Source: Acidiferrobacteraceae bacterium
GTDB taxonomy: Bacteria; Pseudomonadota; Gammaproteobacteria; HyVt-429
DNA length: 38,390 bases
Direction of reading: 5' to 3'
Assembly (NCBI GenBank): GCA_011052015.1
Contig: DRJZ01000056.1
Coordinates: 1-38,390, forward strand
Translations under genes and position numbers: made by a program
Shown here: positions 1 to 6,835 of the stretch, in pieces
Layout: each line of letters begins with the position of its first letter
How positions within the stretch are numbered: position 1 is the stretch's first letter
Notes under the pieces: generated by a model
What the model saw: the letters and a program-made list of their open reading frames with translations, nothing else
Database searches by the model: none
Told to the model about the DNA's origin: nothing

Positions 1-50
1 TCGAGAAGACCAACCCAAATTGGAAAGACTTGTTTGATGAAATTGTATAA

Positions 51-142
51 CTGGATTCCGGGCTCGGTGTTTCACACCGCCCCGGAATGACAGCGGCGAT
101 CCGGAGCGCCTGTCCGGGAATCAACACCCCACCGTCATTCCG
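51..142. repeat. Palindromic repeat, left direct copy
   Basis: This 92-bp block begins CTGGATTCCGGGCTCGGTG and ends GTCATTCCG. It recurs almost exactly at 409-499, differing by a 1-nt indel, in the same orientation. Its first 40 bases are an inverted repeat (CTGGATTCCGGG against CCCCGGAATGAC) with an internal GGTG/CACC hairpin. The same core appears reverse-complemented at 12337-12406. It is a REP/MITE-like intergenic element. Confidence 0.8.
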
Positions 143-314
143 TACTACCGCAGGTCTCAAAGGCAACAATTGAGGGCTTGCCGTTCACCAGTAATTCTTT
201 TAGCTGTTTTCTGCTCACGGGCTTATTGGATAAGGTTTTACCAGAAACTGCAATACGGCATACTTGAAAAACATTCTTTGCTAAATCGATGGCAATTAAG
301 CTACGCTTGGTCAT
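135..314 (-). pseudogene. IS110-family transposase, N-terminal fragment
   Basis: About 60 residues remain of a DEDD-type (RuvC-like) transposase/recombinase of the IS110 family. The start MTKRSLIAIDLAKNVFQV is characteristic: the Asp of IAIDLAK is the first acid of the DEDD tetrad, and the Glu of FETCGS is the second. The full-length family is roughly 300-400 residues, so the C-terminal half with the other catalytic residues and the serine domain is gone. The ATG at 312-314 is preceded by a good Shine-Dalgarno sequence (AGGAG). The reading frame ends abruptly where it runs into repeat sequence near 142, giving an artificial stop at 135-137. It is certainly non-functional as a transposase. Confidence 0.85.
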
Positions 315-380
315 CGTATGGACTCCTCTTGTTCTTGGTTGAACATAAAGCCTACCAGTTAGGTAGGTGGAGTCCATACA
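143..380 (-). mobile_element. IS110-family insertion sequence remnant
   Basis: This is the DNA between repeat half GTCATTCCG (ending at 142) and repeat half CCGGAATCCAGG (from about 381). It contains the transposase start and a leader of about 65 bp. In intact copies of the repeat, such as 491-525, these two halves are separated only by a loop of about 20 bp, so the element sits in the loop position of the palindrome. The right boundary near 380 may be the genuine insertion end. The left boundary cuts through the transposase gene and is a deletion junction. Confidence 0.6.
316..379 (-). promoter_or_regulatory. SD-sequestering stem in the IS leader
   Basis: On the minus strand an 11-bp perfect inverted repeat, GTATGGACTCC (369-379) against GGAGTCCATAC (316-326), encloses the leader. 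The second arm contains most of the transposase Shine-Dalgarno AGGAG. A second hairpin, CCTACC/GGTAGG (351-367), lies inside. A transcript reading in from outside would fold and hide the ribosome-binding site. A transcript starting inside the leader would lack the first arm. Confidence 0.55.
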
Positions 381-408
381 CCGGAATCCAGGAAAATTCA
401 TTATTGCT

Positions 409-525
409 CTGGATTCCGGGCTCGGTGTTTCACACCGCCCCGGAATGACAGCGCGATCCGGAGCGCCTGTCCGGGAATCAACACCCCACCGTCATTCCGG
501 GCGGAGCGAAGCGGAGACCCGGAAT
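409..525. repeat. Palindromic repeat, right direct copy plus second unit
   Basis: Positions 409-499 repeat 51-142 almost exactly. The block continues as GTCATTCCGGGCGGAGCG...CCCGGAATCCAGG to about 525, which is the same unit seen at 32224-32262 and 35289-35328. No gene is supported in 1-623 apart from the transposase fragment. Confidence 0.75.
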
Positions 526-623
526 CCAGGGTTTCCCGCGTTTATTTGGTTTTTGGTCCCAAAGATATACACTGCCAAAAATACACGCTGAGTAACAGGC
601 TAAACGTCCACCAGGAGAAAACC

Positions 624-1385
624 ATGGCAAGCACTATCATGACTGCGGGTTTGTTCGGCATCGTTGTGCTGGTGTCCTTCATCTGGCTGGTTGTCGTTGC
701 CTTTAAAAGACACCTCGGCTGGGGTTTTGCGGTGCTCCTGCTGTCGCCTATCGCCGCGATCATCTTCGCCATCATGTATTGGCGTGAAGCAAAGTACCCC
801 TTTTTAATTTACATCGTCGCCGCTGGCATTCAATTGTCCTATGCCTTTAAACTGTTTAACGAAATGGGTGGAGGTGATATTTTCCAGCTGGCTCAACAGG
901 TCGGCCAGGGCCGCTTAAACAAAGAACAGACGGCTACCGAATTTCAACGCCGCTTCGCCGATCGTATGCTCGACAACGAACAAATCACCCAGCAACAATA
1001 TGAACAACTATTGGAAAAACTGGAACAGTCTGGGCCACCCGACAACCAGCAGGACGAGGCAGTAACCGAAGAAATGCTACAGCGTATCGTGTCGGAACTC
1101 CCAGAGACCCATCAAAAAGGAAGGGTTCGCGCCAAACTGGCTGCACCAAAAGCTGTAACGGTAGAGCCCATAAAAAAAGAACCGGTGGCAATTTTTGTTG
1201 GTGATATATCTGGCCACATCGGAAGGACATTGATCATCACTTTGCGCAATGGCTTAAAACGAGAAGGCGTCCTTACAGAGATAAAGGGCGCCACGATAAT
1301 TATAAAACGTCCCTATCGAGGTGGCCACACCACATTTAAAATTTATCGTGGGGACATAGACACCGTTTACTTACGGCCCGATTAG
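624..1385 (+). CDS. Hypothetical two-TM membrane protein with a small C-terminal beta domain
   Basis: This 253-residue protein is not assigned to a named family. The N-terminus has two or three hydrophobic segments (about residues 6-27, 33-51 and 57-73). A charged, Gln-rich helical linker follows (about 85-150, including TATEFQRRFADRMLDNEQIT). The C-terminal 60 residues alternate beta-like strands, with GRTLIITLRNGLKREGVLTE and KRPYRGGHTTFKIYRGDID. This resembles a small barrel of SH3 or Sm type, but that is only an impression. The ATG at 624 is chosen because AGGAG lies 7 bases upstream; the open frame extends further 5' without a better site. A stem-loop at 1395-1421 separates it from the convergent next gene. 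Confidence 0.7.
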   Translation: MASTIMTAGLFGIVVLVSFIWLVVVAFKRHLGWGFAVLLLSPIAAIIFAIMYWREAKYPFLIYIVAAGIQLSYAFKLFNEMGGGDIFQLAQQVGQGRLNKEQTATEFQRRFADRMLDNEQITQQQYEQLLEKLEQSGPPDNQQDEAVTEEMLQRIVSELPETHQKGRVRAKLAAPKAVTVEPIKKEPVAIFVGDISGHIGRTLIITLRNGLKREGVLTEIKGATIIIKRPYRGGHTTFKIYRGDIDTVYLRPD

Positions 1386-1394
1386 GGCGGGTTA

Positions 1395-1421
1395 CTAAGG
1401 GGCACGAAAGTTGCCCCTTAG
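1395..1421. terminator. Stem-loop between convergent genes
   Basis: A perfect 10-bp stem CTAAGGGGCA / TGCCCCTTAG encloses the 7-nt loop CGAAAGT. It lies in the 41-bp gap between two convergent genes, as expected for a shared terminator. It lacks a clear U-tract on either strand, so termination activity is uncertain. Confidence 0.5.
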
Positions 1422-1426
1422 CAGAA

Positions 1427-1972
1427 CTAACTTGTAGTGGTCATCGCCCGATTCACGCTGTCGTTGAATCCCTTCAATGCGGCTATTTTATATACCGGCT
1501 CGGTCACATGAAGTTCGCCCCATAGCACTTCCTCGGGCGCAGTTTTTTCTCCCATGTCAGGGACAATGATATGAGGTATGTTTCGGTGAATCCTTGGGTA
1601 GTCCGGGGTTAATTCACTTTGGGACGTCAGAATAAATATCTCCCGCCCCGCTCTTTGGAGTATCGAAACAATGGTCAGAAACCTATTGGTCTGCAGGCCA
1701 CTAAATAGATGGGCATCTCCGATCTTCAGCCGGTGGGACAGGGGCGAACCCTCTATCAGCCCCTGCAACATCTCCACCCTATAGGGCATAGGGGTAAGAT
1801 CTTTGTCCTCACTGACAAAACGCGGACAGAACAACACCATGTCGACGGTGTCGAGCCCCCGCTCGGCGATTTCAATATGGCCAGACAATGCCGGACAAAA
1901 ATCGCCCGGAAAAAAGGCTATTTTCTTCTTGCTCCTGTTGAATATTCTGGACATAGCTTTTTTGATCCTCAT
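1427..1972 (-). CDS. Nucleotidylyltransferase-like protein with a degenerate HxGH motif
   Basis: This 181-residue protein has FFPGDFCPALSGHIEIAERGL near residue 20. That matches the first strand, loop and helix of the cytidylyl/adenylyl-transferase (NadD/CoaD-like) fold, normally G-x-F-D-P-x-[HT]-x-G-H. Here the Asp is Cys and the first His/Thr is Leu; the final Gly-His remains. Later segments (DMVLFCPRFVSEDKDL, MPYRVEMLQGLIEG, IPHIIVPD) fit the rest of a Rossmann-like domain. The missing residues make ordinary catalysis doubtful, so it may bind a nucleotide or act on another substrate. The start is uncertain: ATG at 1972 has a G-rich upstream region, and ATG at 1954 has AGGA 11 bases upstream. 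Confidence 0.65.
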   Translation of the reverse strand: MRIKKAMSRIFNRSKKKIAFFPGDFCPALSGHIEIAERGLDTVDMVLFCPRFVSEDKDLTPMPYRVEMLQGLIEGSPLSHRLKIGDAHLFSGLQTNRFLTIVSILQRAGREIFILTSQSELTPDYPRIHRNIPHIIVPDMGEKTAPEEVLWGELHVTEPVYKIAALKGFNDSVNRAMTTTS

Positions 1973-2285
1973 ATCGCACCCCCGCAGTCTTCCATATACC
2001 TAGCCTAACAGGCTTCCCCCTGGGACTCTGTGACCTAATTCACATTTTGGTCCCGGAACTGCAAAAGACAGGGGGCACTATCTGCAACCAACAATCTATT
2101 AGCTTGGCGACCTTGGCAACTTGGCGGTTGAGCATATTAATCAGAGGTTCCTTAGAAGTTCTCCAGATCATGGCCGGTGTTTATTTCTGCGCGTCAAGTT
2201 TTTCAGACCCACTATTGGCCCATTGGCAGCCAGCAACATTGATTGTGCCTTGATGGTTTGGCGTGGAACCCGCTAGAATAGCATC
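1973..2285. other. Intergenic region carrying a repeat-end remnant
   Basis: No convincing gene is present. Positions 2136-2156 (ATTAATCAGAGGTTCCTTAG and one more base) match the right end of the repeat element at 32320-32340 with a single mismatch. This looks like a solo end or the scar of an older copy. Confidence 0.55.
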
Positions 2286-2537
2286 ATGAGCACAACAACG
2301 ATTGCGACGATATTACGCGTGGTGGCGGGGATACTGGCCCTGGTTTCTATGGGCGTGGCCGGCATCCGTTTCTACGGCATGAACACACTTGACACCGCTA
2401 TGGGGGCCATGGGCGCGATATATAGTTTGCGCCTGCTGTTTCCGCTGTCACTCGCCGCGTTTTTTGGCTACGTGGCCTGGAAGGGCAAACTGCCATTTGG
2501 TCCCGAGTCGAACGACTCAGTGGATCCCAAAGACTAG
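2286..2537 (+). CDS. Small membrane protein, unknown function
   Basis: An 83-residue hydrophobic protein with two predicted membrane helices (about residues 6-28 and 43-66), a short Gly/Met-rich link (MGAMGAIYSLR) and an acidic hydrophilic tail ending DSVDPKD. No family is recognised. The ribosome-binding site upstream of the ATG is weak. It lies 25 bp ahead of another two-helix protein of similar size, so the two probably form a small membrane-protein pair. Size and pairing are the only functional clues. Confidence 0.55.
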   Translation: MSTTTIATILRVVAGILALVSMGVAGIRFYGMNTLDTAMGAMGAIYSLRLLFPLSLAAFFGYVAWKGKLPFGPESNDSVDPKD

Positions 2538-2562
2538 GCCTGCCGGAAGCTAAAGCCACGCC

Positions 2563-2784
2563 ATGTATGGCATCCCCACTATCGCGATCAGCCTCATCGT
2601 CGCCTGCCTCGGCCTACTCATGGTCCTCAACCGCGCCACGCTTGGACGCTGGGCGTCATCGCTGTACCGTCGCCTGGGTGTCGACGTCCCGAACGAACTG
2701 TACGCCAAACAATTTATGTTTGTTGGCGTACTGTTGGTGGTGCTCGGCTTCCTCCTGGCCACCGGTCTGTGGTCATACCTGTAA
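2563..2784 (+). CDS. Small membrane protein, unknown function
   Basis: A 73-residue protein with two membrane helices (about residues 4-22 and 50-71) joined by a basic amphipathic loop (NRATLGRWASSLYRRLGVDV). That topology would put the loop in the cytoplasm. No named family is recognised. The Shine-Dalgarno is weak (GAAGC). It follows the 83-residue membrane protein closely and is likely co-transcribed with it. An overlapping frame at 2567-2806 has the composition of a shadow and is not called. Confidence 0.55.
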   Translation: MYGIPTIAISLIVACLGLLMVLNRATLGRWASSLYRRLGVDVPNELYAKQFMFVGVLLVVLGFLLATGLWSYL

Positions 2785-3129
2785 CCTGAATTCGCCACAA
2801 CAATAACACACCCTTGTCAAGAGACTTGATCGGGGCACGCGAACAACTATAGCGAGCCCACGGGCTCTCATGTTTAAACATTAGCACATACTGTTTGACA
2901 TTACGCACTGAATCACGGCATCGTCTACCCCTGGAGTGCGGCAGAAAAACAAACAAGGAAGGCGGTGAGTCTGTTCGGCTGTTACGGGTAAAAATTTATT
3001 GCTTCGGCACTTTTCCGTTTAGCTGGCAATCAACGTCATTACTGTCTTGCACCATCGAAGGGAGGTGTTCGCACCTCGTAACTTAAACAATCGCAATCGA
3101 TATTAATAACACGACTGGAGGGGAAACCT
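2785..3129 (+). other. 345-bp leader with two hairpins upstream of the YeiH-like module
   Basis: No gene is supported here. Hairpins occur at 2854-2867 (GAGCC/GGCTC) and 3062-3077 (GAGGTG, UUCG loop, CACCTC). The second ends about 50 bases before the next start codon. The length and the UUCG hairpin would fit a structured 5' leader, but it matches no riboswitch class known to me. Confidence 0.4.
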
Positions 3130-3288
3130 ATGGCAACAGAAGACGAAGCACGCTCTGCGGAGGAGTTGTTGGGTGAAGCCGAACCCTGGGAACCCTGGGA
3201 AACTCAATTGGTAACCTGGAGTATCGGTATCGCCATCGTCGGCATAATTGTGTTGGGCTGGTTAATTAACACCTTTATCCTACCCTGA
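3130..3288 (+). CDS. 52-aa single-TM small protein
   Basis: This short gene encodes a protein starting MATEDEARSAEELLGEAEPW. It has an acidic N-terminal half with a tandem EPW-EPW repeat and one membrane helix (about residues 30-50) ending in LIN-TFILP. The ATG has an excellent Shine-Dalgarno (GGAGG, about 8 bases upstream). The stop lies 53 bp before the next gene, in the same direction as the YeiH-like transporter, which suggests a small accessory subunit. No known family is recognised. The strong ribosome-binding site, the clear topology and the conserved spacing argue that it is real. Confidence 0.65.
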   Translation: MATEDEARSAEELLGEAEPWEPWETQLVTWSIGIAIVGIIVLGWLINTFILP

Positions 3289-3341
3289 CGTACCGGCTAT
3301 ATCACTCAATAATTTAAACAACGCAAGGGCAGGAAACGACC

Positions 3342-3596
3342 GTGAAAGCAGACGTTGAGTTGAAATTGACCCACGACGGGAACAAGTGGATCGGCCAGAA
3401 CGAACAAATAGTCGCATCCGGAGAATCACTCAACGATCTGGACGAGGAAGTAAAATGCGCCTTGCAAAAATCTGGTAGTTACGCTGCCGGAGCCCAGCTT
3501 ACAGTGTTTATGGGTTTCGATTTTGAAACCTTTCCCCGGTGGCTGCGGCAATATCATAATCACTACTTCAACCGCTGTGTGTCGCTGGTATTGTGA
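3342..3596 (+). CDS. 84-aa soluble protein, possible transporter accessory
   Basis: It starts with GTG, preceded by AGGA at a good distance. The sequence MKADVELKLTHDGNKWIG looks like a small beta-rich domain. A helix with Cys (LDEEVKCALQKSG) and a C-terminal segment with aromatic residues and His (PRWLRQYHNHYF) follow. There is no signal peptide or membrane helix, so it should be cytoplasmic. The beginning recalls short DUF5395-like proteins, but I cannot confirm that. It sits 53 bp after the 52-aa membrane protein and 51 bp before the transporter. A cytosolic partner or regulator of that transporter is the natural inference. Confidence 0.6.
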   Translation: MKADVELKLTHDGNKWIGQNEQIVASGESLNDLDEEVKCALQKSGSYAAGAQLTVFMGFDFETFPRWLRQYHNHYFNRCVSLVL

Positions 3597-3647
3597 AATA
3601 TAAAGACTTGCGCAGACAGCCACAAATAAGAAAGGGGGCAACAAACA

Positions 3648-5336
3648 ATGTCTGAAGTTAATCGAAAATGGACCGACGGCATGCTGGCCACGGAAGACTG
3701 GTGGGCAGTATGGGTCGGACTCATTTTGTTCGGGGCAGGCCTGCTCAGCATCTGGGGTATCGATGCGGTGGGCTGGATGGCCAAAACCAAAACCTGGGAA
3801 TGGAGTAAGTTCGTAGCTGATCCTTCCTTTAATATGTTCCTGAAAGCGGCGCACGGTAAGGCCGGTAAGGCCTATGAAGGCATGGGTGGCTTCGGCTCGC
3901 TGATAGTGACCTTTCTCGTGTTTGGTGGCATCACCACGATCGGGGCCTACTTCCAGAAACTGGATGTCAAGAAATACGTGCTGGGCTTTACCTGTATCTT
4001 CTTCATCACCTTTGCATCCTGGATGGCCGGTCACGAGGCCCATTTCAAGGCGGCAATGACCAGCCAATCCAAGCTCCAGTCCGAGATCTACGGTAACGAT
4101 GTGTACTGCATGACCAAGGTGCATAAATGTACCCGCAAGATCAACAAAGCCCTCAAGAAGATGGGGATTGACGTTCTCGGCGGGCAGGTACCCACCCAGG
4201 AACAGGCGGCGATGGCCGTAGGCAAAGTGAAGAAGGCGATCCGACTCTCCTGGGGCCTGCAACTCGGTGGTGGTTTTTCGTACATCCTGTCACTGCTCGT
4301 CGGCCTGTTCATCGGTAACTTTCTGAAGGGCTTTGCGGGCTTTCTCAAGGAGGCGGCCAAACCGGAGTGGTTCATCAAGACGGCCATTGTTTACTTGGGC
4401 GTCAAGCTGGGCCATATGAGTATATCCTCCACGGCCAAAGTCGGCGGTGGCGGTGAACTCATGCTCGATTTGGCCCTGTCCGGCGCCGCAGCGGCCTTTG
4501 TCGCCTACCTGATCTTCTGGCCCATCGTCTATGCACTGGGACGCAAGGCCTTTAATCTGCGGCGTGATGCCTCGGCGGTGCTCGCCTCCGGCATCTCCAT
4601 CTGTGGTGTGTCGGCGGCCATTGCAACGGCAGGCGCTATCCGCGCACGGCCCATTCTGCCTATCGCGGTATCCATGCTTATCGTGGTGTTCGCCATGGTC
4701 GAGTTGTTGGTCTTACCAGCCGCCTACACCGCGCTCGCGCCGGACCAGCCGATTGTCAACGCTGCGGCTATGGGCATGACGGTGAAGACCGACGGTGCTG
4801 ATGCTGCGGCTGGTGCGATCCTGGACGAGTTGATGGTGGCCAACCACTACACCAAAACCGGGGAGCTGTGGGAAGAAGACTGGATCCTGGCCGGTGCCGT
4901 GCTGACCAAGATCTGGATTGATGTGTTCATCGGTGTATGGGCGTTCGTTCTGGCGCTTATCTGGGTGTACAAGGTGGAACGAAAGCCGGGACAGTCGCGT
5001 GTCGGGGCATCGGAAATCTGGTTCCGTTTTCCCAAGTTCGTGATCGGCTACTTCATCGCTTGGCTGACCTATGTGGCGGTCGTGGTCTGGTTCCCAGAAC
5101 ACGCGAAACATGCTGATGCGGGCGCCAAGGTGGTGCAAAGCCCCATGCGGAAGATGATGTTCATGTTGACCTTCGTGGCCATCGGCGTCATCACCGACTT
5201 CAGCAAGTTGAAGGGTATGGGTAGGTTGACATTGCTTTATGCCATCGCGCTGTTTGCTATTGTTGCGCCCATCGCCTACGTGGTGTCCTACATCTTCCAC
5301 CACGGCCTGATGCCCCCAGTAGTGGTAGCGGGTTAG
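3648..5336 (+). CDS. YeiH-type putative sulfate exporter family transporter (long form)
   Basis: This 562-residue integral membrane protein has about 12 hydrophobic segments. It resembles the YeiH / 'putative sulfate exporter' family (UPF0324, PF03601); the segment SAVLASGISICGVSAAIATA matches that family's conserved S-I-C-G-x-S-A core. Typical YeiH proteins are about 340 residues. This one has an extra N-terminal block: three helices (about 19-38, 82-102 and 110-129) and a soluble insert (about 130-200) with two Cys (YCMTKVHKC) and a basic helical stretch. The family substrate is not firmly established; sulfate or sulfonate export has been proposed. AAAGGGGG lies upstream of the ATG, and two small genes precede it closely. 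Confidence 0.8.
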   Translation: MSEVNRKWTDGMLATEDWWAVWVGLILFGAGLLSIWGIDAVGWMAKTKTWEWSKFVADPSFNMFLKAAHGKAGKAYEGMGGFGSLIVTFLVFGGITTIGAYFQKLDVKKYVLGFTCIFFITFASWMAGHEAHFKAAMTSQSKLQSEIYGNDVYCMTKVHKCTRKINKALKKMGIDVLGGQVPTQEQAAMAVGKVKKAIRLSWGLQLGGGFSYILSLLVGLFIGNFLKGFAGFLKEAAKPEWFIKTAIVYLGVKLGHMSISSTAKVGGGGELMLDLALSGAAAAFVAYLIFWPIVYALGRKAFNLRRDASAVLASGISICGVSAAIATAGAIRARPILPIAVSMLIVVFAMVELLVLPAAYTALAPDQPIVNAAAMGMTVKTDGADAAAGAILDELMVANHYTKTGELWEEDWILAGAVLTKIWIDVFIGVWAFVLALIWVYKVERKPGQSRVGASEIWFRFPKFVIGYFIAWLTYVAVVVWFPEHAKHADAGAKVVQSPMRKMMFMLTFVAIGVITDFSKLKGMGRLTLLYAIALFAIVAPIAYVVSYIFHHGLMPPVVVAG

Positions 5337-5378
5337 TGGAGGTAGTGTGATCCAATAACAATAATGTGATTAACCTTG

Positions 5379-5412
5379 ACAGGCCGTGATGCAAATCACG
5401 GCCTGTTTTTTT
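5379..5412 (+). terminator. Strong rho-independent terminator
   Basis: A perfect 12-bp stem ACAGGCCGTGAT / ATCACGGCCTGT encloses a GCAA tetraloop and is followed by seven Ts. It lies about 42 bp after the YeiH-like gene and marks the end of that transcription unit. Confidence 0.92.
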
Positions 5413-5484
5413 GGGGCACGCTTCTTATGTGGTACCATCGCACCTGTGTCTTGCACGCTACTGCGGAATCGACAGAGGAATGAG

Positions 5485-5769
5485 ATGGAGAAAATTATTA
5501 AAAGCGATATTGTTATAGCCGTCATATTTATCGGTGCGTGGATATTTTATTTGACGTTTGACGGCTCTACGCGGTTTGATGTAAGCGAGACTATTACTCT
5601 ACCGCTGCTGGCAGCGGCCGATTTCACCGCCTTGGCGATACTCTATGCGGCGGGGCGCTATTACACAGCCAAGAAAGGCAACATAAACAAAACACTGGCC
5701 AACATGGCAAATGATCGCCAAACCGAGGAAACACGAGACAAAACTGGGGCAGAAAATAAAAACGCCTGA
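5485..5769 (+). CDS. Small two-TM membrane protein, unknown function
   Basis: A 94-residue protein with membrane helices at about residues 9-26 and 41-64 and a hydrophilic, charged C-terminal tail (about 66-94, rich in Lys, Asn and Glu). The ATG at 5485 is preferred over the longer open frame because AGAGGA lies just upstream and because the longer version would run through the terminator at 5379-5412. No family is recognised. It is transcribed separately from the YeiH-like module. Confidence 0.55.
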   Translation: MEKIIKSDIVIAVIFIGAWIFYLTFDGSTRFDVSETITLPLLAAADFTALAILYAAGRYYTAKKGNINKTLANMANDRQTEETRDKTGAENKNA

Positions 5770-6152
5770 GCTTGAAGTTGCCTTGATTGCGTCAGAAACA
5801 GAGACTTACAAAGGGGCGCGAAAGCTACCCGACATATTTTTCCGGGACACGCAGTAAATAGATCCCTCTCCAGACAAACATTTCGTAAAGCGTACTTGTT
5901 TGCTATCGACACCTCTATAAGTTACGGTGTCGGGCGTCTTTAGAAATAAGGGCTGAACACTACGACCATGACCGGATAATAATAACTTTAAACGTTGTTT
6001 AATTTAAAAGGCCGCTGTAACTGCGGCCTTTTTTCTTGCGCTCAGGTGGAAGATGTCGGTTAAGGTATCTCCGCCTTGGGCGGTGTTGGCTAGGGCCTCC
6101 CTGGGACAAAACCCGTACATTACGGTTCCAGCCATTCTTGGCCTGACCAAAC
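5770..6152. other. Intergenic region with stem-loops
   Basis: No gene is supported. It holds a motif at about 5811-5830 (AAGGGGCGCGAAAGCTACCC) resembling the stem-loop at 1395, and a 7-bp hairpin CGACACC/GGTGTCG at 5907-5932. A terminator at 6006-6034 is listed separately. Confidence 0.5.
6006..6034. terminator. Bidirectional rho-independent terminator
   Basis: The stem AAAAGGCCGC / GCGGCCTTTT encloses the 7-nt loop TGTAACT, with T-runs on both strands. It lies between a rightward and a leftward gene and probably terminates both. Confidence 0.85.
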
Positions 6153-6473
6153 TTAGCTGGGGCGCCATCCCCCCGAATAGGCGGCCAAATCAAGTTCGTT
6201 TAGCCTACCGTCCTGGTTGAGCTTGTCGATCATGTCCCGGGTGATCTGTTCGTTAACGCCATCCGTTCCCTGATAAAACCAGTGGCCACGGAGACATAGC
6301 TCAAACATGGTGCTCATGATGTCGTCCAACCGCATGGCATTCTCCTTGGCAATGCGGCTAAAGTCCTCAACCTTTAACGTCCGGCCCAGCTTACGGTGTT
6401 CCTCCTCGGCCAACCCCGCTAGCGCGAGGTCCCAACAAACCTCGCTTTCATCTATATTCGATATTTCGCCCAT
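6153..6473 (-). CDS. Conserved-looking hypothetical protein, 106 aa
   Basis: An acidic, mostly helical, soluble protein of 106 residues starting MGEISNIDESEVCWDLALAG. No signal peptide, membrane helix or recognised motif is present. The ATG at 6471-6473 has AGGAG seven bases upstream, which decides the start; the open frame continues 37 codons further 5' without support. The helical middle (EDFSRIAKENAMRLDDIMST) and the aromatic end (YSGGWRPS) suggest a compact folded protein. It is a single-gene unit ending at the bidirectional terminator. Function unknown. Confidence 0.6.
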   Translation of the reverse strand: MGEISNIDESEVCWDLALAGLAEEEHRKLGRTLKVEDFSRIAKENAMRLDDIMSTMFELCLRGHWFYQGTDGVNEQITRDMIDKLNQDGRLNELDLAAYSGGWRPS

Positions 6474-6835
6474 TTTTTCTCCTAAACTCCGTGTGTACGC
6501 TAACTGAGCGTTTCTTCGCTTCGTCCCACACAAACCCGTCCTATTACCGTCGTGGGGCAAAAACCAATGATCCGACCTTACCATAGGTTTCTCGACCCCA
6601 ACGCCCCTATCCTTTAGCCTAAAATCTCTATTTTGTTGGGGAAATAGGTCCTTGGATGACCAAGCGAGACACTACAGCCCCTTATCCCCCCTCAAAACAG
6701 GCCCATCTTGGAGTTGAAACCCTAAACTAACGAAATCTGGGCCGGGGCCGATATATAGGGTAGGAGCATTAAGACAGTGGCTGTCATTGAAGACCGGTAT
6801 AACGTGCGCCCGCACAGCGGGTAGGAGCTTACGTC
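6474..6835. other. Divergent intergenic region
   Basis: This is the upstream region shared by the leftward 106-aa gene and the rightward 74-aa gene. It contains the Shine-Dalgarno of the former, a small hairpin GACAG/CTGTC at 6774-6786 and a distant 7-bp pair CCCCAAC/GTTGGGG (6596-6641). No gene or recognised RNA is seen. Confidence 0.4.

Noticed and set aside
2047-2253. 68-aa open frame in the 1973-2285 gap
   Set aside because: It runs through the repeat-end remnant and has no ribosome-binding site.
2895-3086. 63-aa open frame in the leader of the YeiH-like module
   Set aside because: No ribosome-binding site and an unlikely protein composition; the region reads better as untranslated leader.
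3426-4262. 278-aa open frame antisense to the YeiH-like gene
   Set aside because: It overlaps a well-supported membrane protein and two-thirds of its length mirrors that gene's codon pattern; composition (His/Gly-rich) is typical of a shadow frame.
5770-6000. Possible riboswitch or small RNA
   Set aside because: Hairpins exist, but no conserved riboswitch core (such as the c-di-GMP or cobalamin consensus) could be matched.
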